Part shown: one piece after another, positions 59,201-64,000 of the stretch
How the letters are laid out: every line of letters begins with the position of its first letter
Position numbering within the stretch: the stretch's first letter is position 1
Source of the DNA: Montifringilla adamsi
Lineage: Eukaryota > Chordata > Aves > Passeriformes > Passeridae
Direction of reading: 5' to 3'
DNA: 64,000 bases
NCBI GenBank assembly: GCA_017590115.1
Contig: JAGGNK010015558.1
Location: 124,001-188,000 of the forward strand
Position numbers and translations under genes: made by a program
The notes under the pieces: model-generated
What the model saw: only the letters and a program-made list of their open reading frames with translations
What the model was told of the DNA's origin: nothing
The model's database searches: none

Positions 59201-61009
59201 GACACCACATTGAACATAGAACATATGGCAAAGGAGGCTTTTTTGACATCTGTCTTTAGAGCTAAATTAATGAAAGATTAAAAAAAAATCTTATATCGTT
59301 TGGAAAAGTAATAAGTACCTAAGAAAAATGCCATAATTCTCATTACATCCACTGGCAATTCAACTGAAATAAGGTGGAAGAATTATATTTCTATTAACTC
59401 TTCTATTCTTCTCATATACTGTGAAGTGCTAAGAATCAGGAACCACACAGCTACCAAGCTGATACTGCTGATACTGTCGTGGCATTGGTACTGGGCTCAG
59501 TTGCATCCGTGCTATTGAACAGCAAATAGACAGATAAGCCTAGGACAGAACTAGCTGAAATAACAGATGATTCACATGAGATCAAGTAAAGACATAAACA
59601 CAGATGGAAACAAACCAGAGCAACTTTTGTGCACAAAAGGATAAGCAATACAGAAATTATGGGAGAGCATTTGATGGTCTCTTCTGTCAAAATCGTGCGT
59701 CCAGAAAAGAAAAATCACTGTGCAAAAACATAAAAGTGATGCTAGAATCATTCCCGTCTAGGTGGATGGTGAGAGTGACAATCTTTTTTGTGGGTTTGCA
59801 CTCACCAACTCTTGCTAGGAGATTCAGAACATTATGAAAATTGAATATTATATACAATTTTAGCCATGACCAAGAGAAGTAGCTCAGAACCATAGTGCAG
59901 CAAGCTTTAATTAAAAGTAAAAGCAGAAAGGATTTGCATGACAACCTCGTAAGATGCTCTGGACAAACATTATTAAATGGTATATGAGCGTGGGTGTTTT
60001 GGGATGATGTCTAGCAAAAAGTGGGTCTCAGAGAGGATAGCTGGGAAGAACAGAGACCCCCTTCCCTGCTTTTTGAAGGCAAGGAACTGAGTGAATGGAA
60101 TAAAGCACGGTTAACAATGTGGTAATATGATTCCAGGCACACTTTCATCTTCTTGCACTCAATGTAAGAAGAAATACTTCATTTATATAAAGATGCTTTT
60201 GGAGGTAATTCCTACCTGCTTGAAGAATAACAGCTGGAAAACAGCCCTGAGTTTAAACAAATACAATTGCTACCAATAAGTAGCAAATCCCTTCAAGAGG
60301 AAACTTTAAAAAAACCCAAACTTGAGAACCACGCAGAGATGGGGAATTTTAAATTAAGTTATACAACTAACAGAATGGATGAGCAATATGGTAGCTATTA
60401 AAAACCAGACAAACTATACATGTATATTGTTCAAATCTAAAATAAAATTGCATGATGTGGAAGAGAGAGAATTACCCTATAATTACACTGATAATTGAAT
60501 GTGTTCAGCTTGAAGTAGAAAAAGAGATGTGTACTAGCTTTGTAACACAAGTACACATATTCCTGCATTTGTGTAGTTCATTTTCATGTTAACTATTTAT
60601 TGATATTAAAATTATGCAGCCATGTTCATAAATCTTAGCTTAAGCAAAGTTCCAAACTTTTTTCCTGAACACATCTGCTGCACAGCTTATGTTATCCAGC
60701 TCCAAAGGAAAAAGAAAAAAAGGAAAAAGAAAAAAAAAAAAGAAAAAAAGAAAAAACAAAAGCATGTATTGTGCCTTTCTACTGTGTACCATTTTTAGAG
60801 CAAAAAAGTGTACAAGAAAAGGAAGTAAAGTCACCATAGCATCCATCACATGTTAGTAGCTGAGGGAGTGTGCACTTCTCTGTGGGTTCCTAATGGGCAT
60901 AAGAGACATGGATGTGCTCTGTGGTTTTTTGCATGGTATGGATGAAGAGAAATCACCAAAGGTAAGGCAAGGCATTTTGTTCGTGGTTCCTGAAGCTTGC
61001 TTTGATGCT
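56211..61009. other. Non-coding stretch
   Basis: About 4.8 kb of AT-rich sequence with no supported exon. It includes an A-rich, GA-containing run at about 60704-60758. No other repeat was recognised. Confidence 0.5.
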
Positions 61010-61019
61010 CTTTTTGGCA

Positions 61020-61387
61020 ATCTAAAAACAGAGACCAGACAAAATTAAGGGAATAAGATGCAGTTATATTTATTGAAGGGCCTTCAGGTACATTTAGGGC
61101 AGACAAAGCCCCCCAGGGACTACACCCAGAATGGACAACAGGTCATGGGTTTTCATACCTACATAAATTTGGTCCATTTGCATTTTGGGGGTTAATCTTC
61201 CAATGACAGTATCAGGTAATGAAGTCATTTACCCCAAATTTGCTCCCCACAACTCACTTTTGTTTACATTTCTCGGGGCCTGACACAGTGAGGAGTCCTT
61301 GATTCCCAGGCCTGGAGAGGAACTGTTTTGTCTGGCCAAAATGGGAAAGCAGTAGCTAACACTCTATATGGAGTTTAGAGCTATACA
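61020..61387 (-). mobile_element. Endogenous retrovirus LTR, minus strand
   Basis: Read on the minus strand, this matches an avian LTR type from memory. The plus strand shows GCAGTTATATTTATTGAAGG (reverse of an AATAAA region), AATGGACAACAGGTCATGGG, CTGGAGAGGAACTGTTTTGT and TATGGAGTTTAGAGCTATAC. It appears to be a solo LTR. CTAAA occurs just inside the left end (61022-61026) and just after the right end (61388-61392), but the ends are too uncertain to call this a target duplication. Confidence 0.6.
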
Positions 61388-63340
61388 CTAAAGAATTTCA
61401 GGATTACAGATATATGGAAAATATAAAAGCTAAATCCTAAGGCATCAGTTTCCTCCGCAGTGTGAATCAGAAACCTCCAGTGAAAGTCTAAGCCCAGTGT
61501 CTGTAAAGAGTGAGACATCACAGGAGCTGAGCCACGATGACACACACATGCTGAGGAGGTCCTTGCAGAGAGGTCACCAGCATCAAGCTCCTTGCTTGAG
61601 TACAGCACTTTCATTACTTGGGATTTAATCTTTGGCTGCCAAATTATGCCAGGGTCCTTCTCTTTAAAACACAACCACCAAAGCTGCTGCCTGCTGTCTT
61701 TGGGCACCTTCAAATCTGTTAATCAAAATACAGAATGAGATGCTCACAACATACTGCCTGTGAAGAGAGAGGCACATCTCTTAGACTTTGGTGCAGAGAA
61801 TACAGCCTGCATAGCCACTGTGCAGCCCTCCTACAGCCAAAACCATGAGATTCTGTGCACACTGGCAATGGACATGGACAAGTTTTTTATATATAGGTTG
61901 GTACATAATTACTCAAAGTGCAGCAAAACCTTGCAGCTACTGGAGTGGTCGTTTTCTGGATTATTTTCCTGAATTTGAGTACTTCCTAAGAGTGTTTTTA
62001 CATGTCAGAGTAACTTTTCTAATTCCTTCCCATTAGTGCTTCCAGCTCCATGTGCACTGTCGTTTGGAGGTCAGCCAGAGCAATAACCCAAAACCCATTA
62101 TGTTTTCTGATCTAGATCCTATGCCCATAATCTGACCGATGAGACTCACACTCTTTCTCACCCAGAAACACCTCCACATTTGGATGACATAATTCTACAG
62201 GGGTTTTCCTGCCAGAATGATCTCCCTAGCGTGCTTCCCTAGGAAATTTTATTGTGAAGAGGAACCCCTTGCCCCATCTGCTGGGAGGTGACAATGACAT
62301 TCTATTTTTTCAATGACATTCTTTCAATTTTACATTTAAAGGCACGATGCAGGCTAGAGTCATGTAACTTTATTACTTGTTTAATATGAAAAAACCCTAA
62401 AAAAAAAAATCATTCTACTCACTTGTGGCTTCCCCATCTGGACGGCATTGAGCTAGTCTCAGAGAGGGCTCTGACAAGCATACTGGATGGATCAGATCCC
62501 TGCCTGTGTCAGTAGGATGTGCACACTATCACTCATTGATTCTACTGGCATTTTTAGTGCAGCATGAAGGAGGAACTATGCCCTTCCATTAACTGACATT
62601 CCCATATGAATTAGGGTATCCCAGTGTTTAGAATTTGTAAAATGATTAAAACCAAAACCAAATCACAAGCTGCTAAGTTATACCACCTCCTTGCAGGATA
62701 ACAATGTGTTAGAGTTCTGTGTTTAAGCGCCGGGAAAAGTGGCATGTATTGTGATGTGTATTTCAACCAAAGTAAATAAGGCATCAAAGAGGAAGTGGCA
62801 ATTTTGGATGACTAATGGAGAGAACTCTGCAAGGAGAGCGTGTGCCACTTAGCAAGGCCTGGGGCTCTCGTGGCCCCGTGGGAGGTTTGGCTGCTGCTTT
62901 AGTGCTGTGCATCAGGGCACTCCCCCTGATGCATGCCTGGCTGCACCATGATGCAAGGTCCATCATGGGAACCTGAGTGGGTCTACTCCCAGCTGACTTT
63001 GAATGCCTCCCTGACAGACATCTGCACCCGAACTGGACAAAAAGCATCTCCAAAAGCTTCTGGAGAAGATGTCACTTCACTGATTTTAGGTTAGTGAGAT
63101 TAATTCCATGCAGAAAATGTCCTTGATCTTCTTTTTCATCACTACTGTAAAGGAAATACAGATTATTGTACTTGATGTACAAAGTAGTTTTACACAACAA
63201 ATGAAGCATATCCTCAACAGTTGTGTTTCCATGTTAGGGCAGCATGTGCACTAAGGGGAGGAGGATTGGAGTTTACCAGAGTTAACTGCATGCAGGCGCT
63301 TCACCTAATAGCCAAATTGTTAGCACTAACTTTATTTCCA
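61388..63340. other. Non-coding stretch
   Basis: No gene or repeat recognised in about 1.95 kb. Short reading frames here have no recognisable similarity. Confidence 0.45.
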
Positions 63341-63470
63341 GATCACAGAATATTCCAAGTTAGAAAGCACTTACAAAGATCAATCCCACTCTGAAGTGAA
63401 TGGTCCATGCAGGGATTGAACCCACAACCTTGGTGTTATTAATGTCATGCTCTAATCAATTGAGCACTCA
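63341..63470 (-). mobile_element. tRNA-headed SINE (TguSINE1-like), minus strand
   Basis: The plus strand reads GATCACAGAATATTCCAAGT (reverse of the CR1-type tail), then CCATGCAGGGATTGAACCCA (reverse B box near 63411-63423). GCTCTAATCAATTGAGC (reverse A box, about 63449-63465) follows. Order and spacing are those of the SINE at 22948 on the opposite strand. It is a degenerate fossil, not a tRNA gene. Confidence 0.7.
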
Positions 63471-63507
63471 CAGGGACAATTCCAAAGTAGCAGGCCATTC
63501 CTGAAAT

Positions 63508-63890
63508 CATCTCCTCACCTTGAATTTGAGTGGGGATTGAACTAAGCTCTCCCACATCCCAGGAAAGTAGATCCACTGACAATCTGTTGGATAATTGCGC
63601 TACCTCACTCCCATTGAAGCTGTTCTGTATGAATAATTAACTAGTCATTGCAGCAGTGGTTTGAACCTGACTTGCACACTTCCCAGATGAACATGCCAAC
63701 TAGCAGGCTGGAGAATCACTCCCTTACATTTCCCATTCCCCTGTGTGGCTCACTGAACACTTCATTATTTATACTAAGGGATTTATGAAGCTTAAAGAGA
63801 AGAAAGGCTCATTTGAAGATAGCCTGGGGAACGGGAGACCTGAATCAAACTCCGTGCTCTGAATCAAGCCAATAGAGAATTTGAAAGTTA
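63508..63890. repeat. Cluster of old tRNA-like repeat units
   Basis: At least three tRNA-like blocks follow one another. One has GGGGATTGAACTAAGCTCTC and CCACATCCCAGG (about 63532-63570). One has GTGGTTTGAACCTGACTTGC (about 63656-63675). An opposite-facing one has GGAGACCTGAATCAAACTCC (about 63834-63853). The blocks are joined by TTGAAGCTGTTCTGTATGAA and AATTAACTAGTCATTGCAGC. This arrangement resembles a compound tRNA-like repeat common in turtle and crocodile sequences, from memory; I cannot name the family. Confidence 0.5.
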
Positions 63891-64000
63891 GTCTCTGTCC
63901 TCAGGTAAGTTTTTGCTCTTAGGACCATTGAGTTAAGTCTGGTTGTGCATGCAAGAGGGTGTGATCTGGTGTGAAATCAGGAATTACAGCCATGCAGGAG

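Noticed and set aside
63400..63470. Possible minus-strand tRNA gene
   Set aside because: Same reasoning: the tRNA-like head is followed by a SINE body and tail.

Overview
The window is nuclear DNA from a bird, most likely a songbird or another neoavian. The reasons are spliced vertebrate genes, chicken-repeat-1 (CR1) LINEs with the typical tail, two tRNA-headed SINEs that resemble the zebra finch TguSINE1 type, and several avian endogenous retrovirus LTRs. Nothing bacterial or phage-like is present. From general knowledge, the human order is FCHO2-TMEM171-TMEM174-FOXD1 on 5q13. Human chromosome 5 corresponds largely to the avian Z, so this is probably a Z-linked segment; that placement is inference.

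Layout. Positions 1-3769 are AT-rich and have no recognisable coding exon; they may include the 3' side of FCHO2 and the TMEM171 promoter. TMEM171 (+) has three coding exons, 3833-4463, 5498-5639 and 12949-13186, giving 336 residues. Its 7.3 kb second intron holds an antisense LTR, an old CR1 and a younger, nearly full-length but dead CR1 inserted into the old one. TMEM174 (+) has two coding exons, 19736-20370 and 21794-21896, giving 245 residues. Its only intron carries a sense-oriented solo LTR. From about 22 kb to the end I see no protein-coding gene.

The remaining 40 kb is a gene desert of the kind that flanks developmental regulators. A CpG island with a CTCF-like core lies at 25.5-26.1 kb. 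A broad CpG-retaining block lies at about 40.25-45.7 kb, with a 75-base assembly gap (45179-45253) in its most GC-rich part. FOXD1, expected next by synteny, is not visible; it lies beyond the window or was lost in that gap. Further repeats are a long GAA tract (39.7 kb), a homopyrimidine tract (44.2 kb), a solo LTR (51.7-52.8 kb), a minus-strand CR1 (55.8-56.2 kb), an antisense LTR (61.0-61.4 kb), a minus-strand SINE (63.34-63.47 kb) and a cluster of old tRNA-like relics running to the window end.

How the genes relate. TMEM171 and TMEM174 are small multi-pass membrane proteins with similar proline-rich tails. Both carry PPxY motifs, a phase-2 last intron and a final exon with PP[KR]YEE. They look like diverged tandem paralogues that may recruit WW-domain proteins. 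I found no previously undescribed system; the most useful leads are this shared tail architecture, the retroelement inside TMEM174 and the CpG-rich block around the gap.
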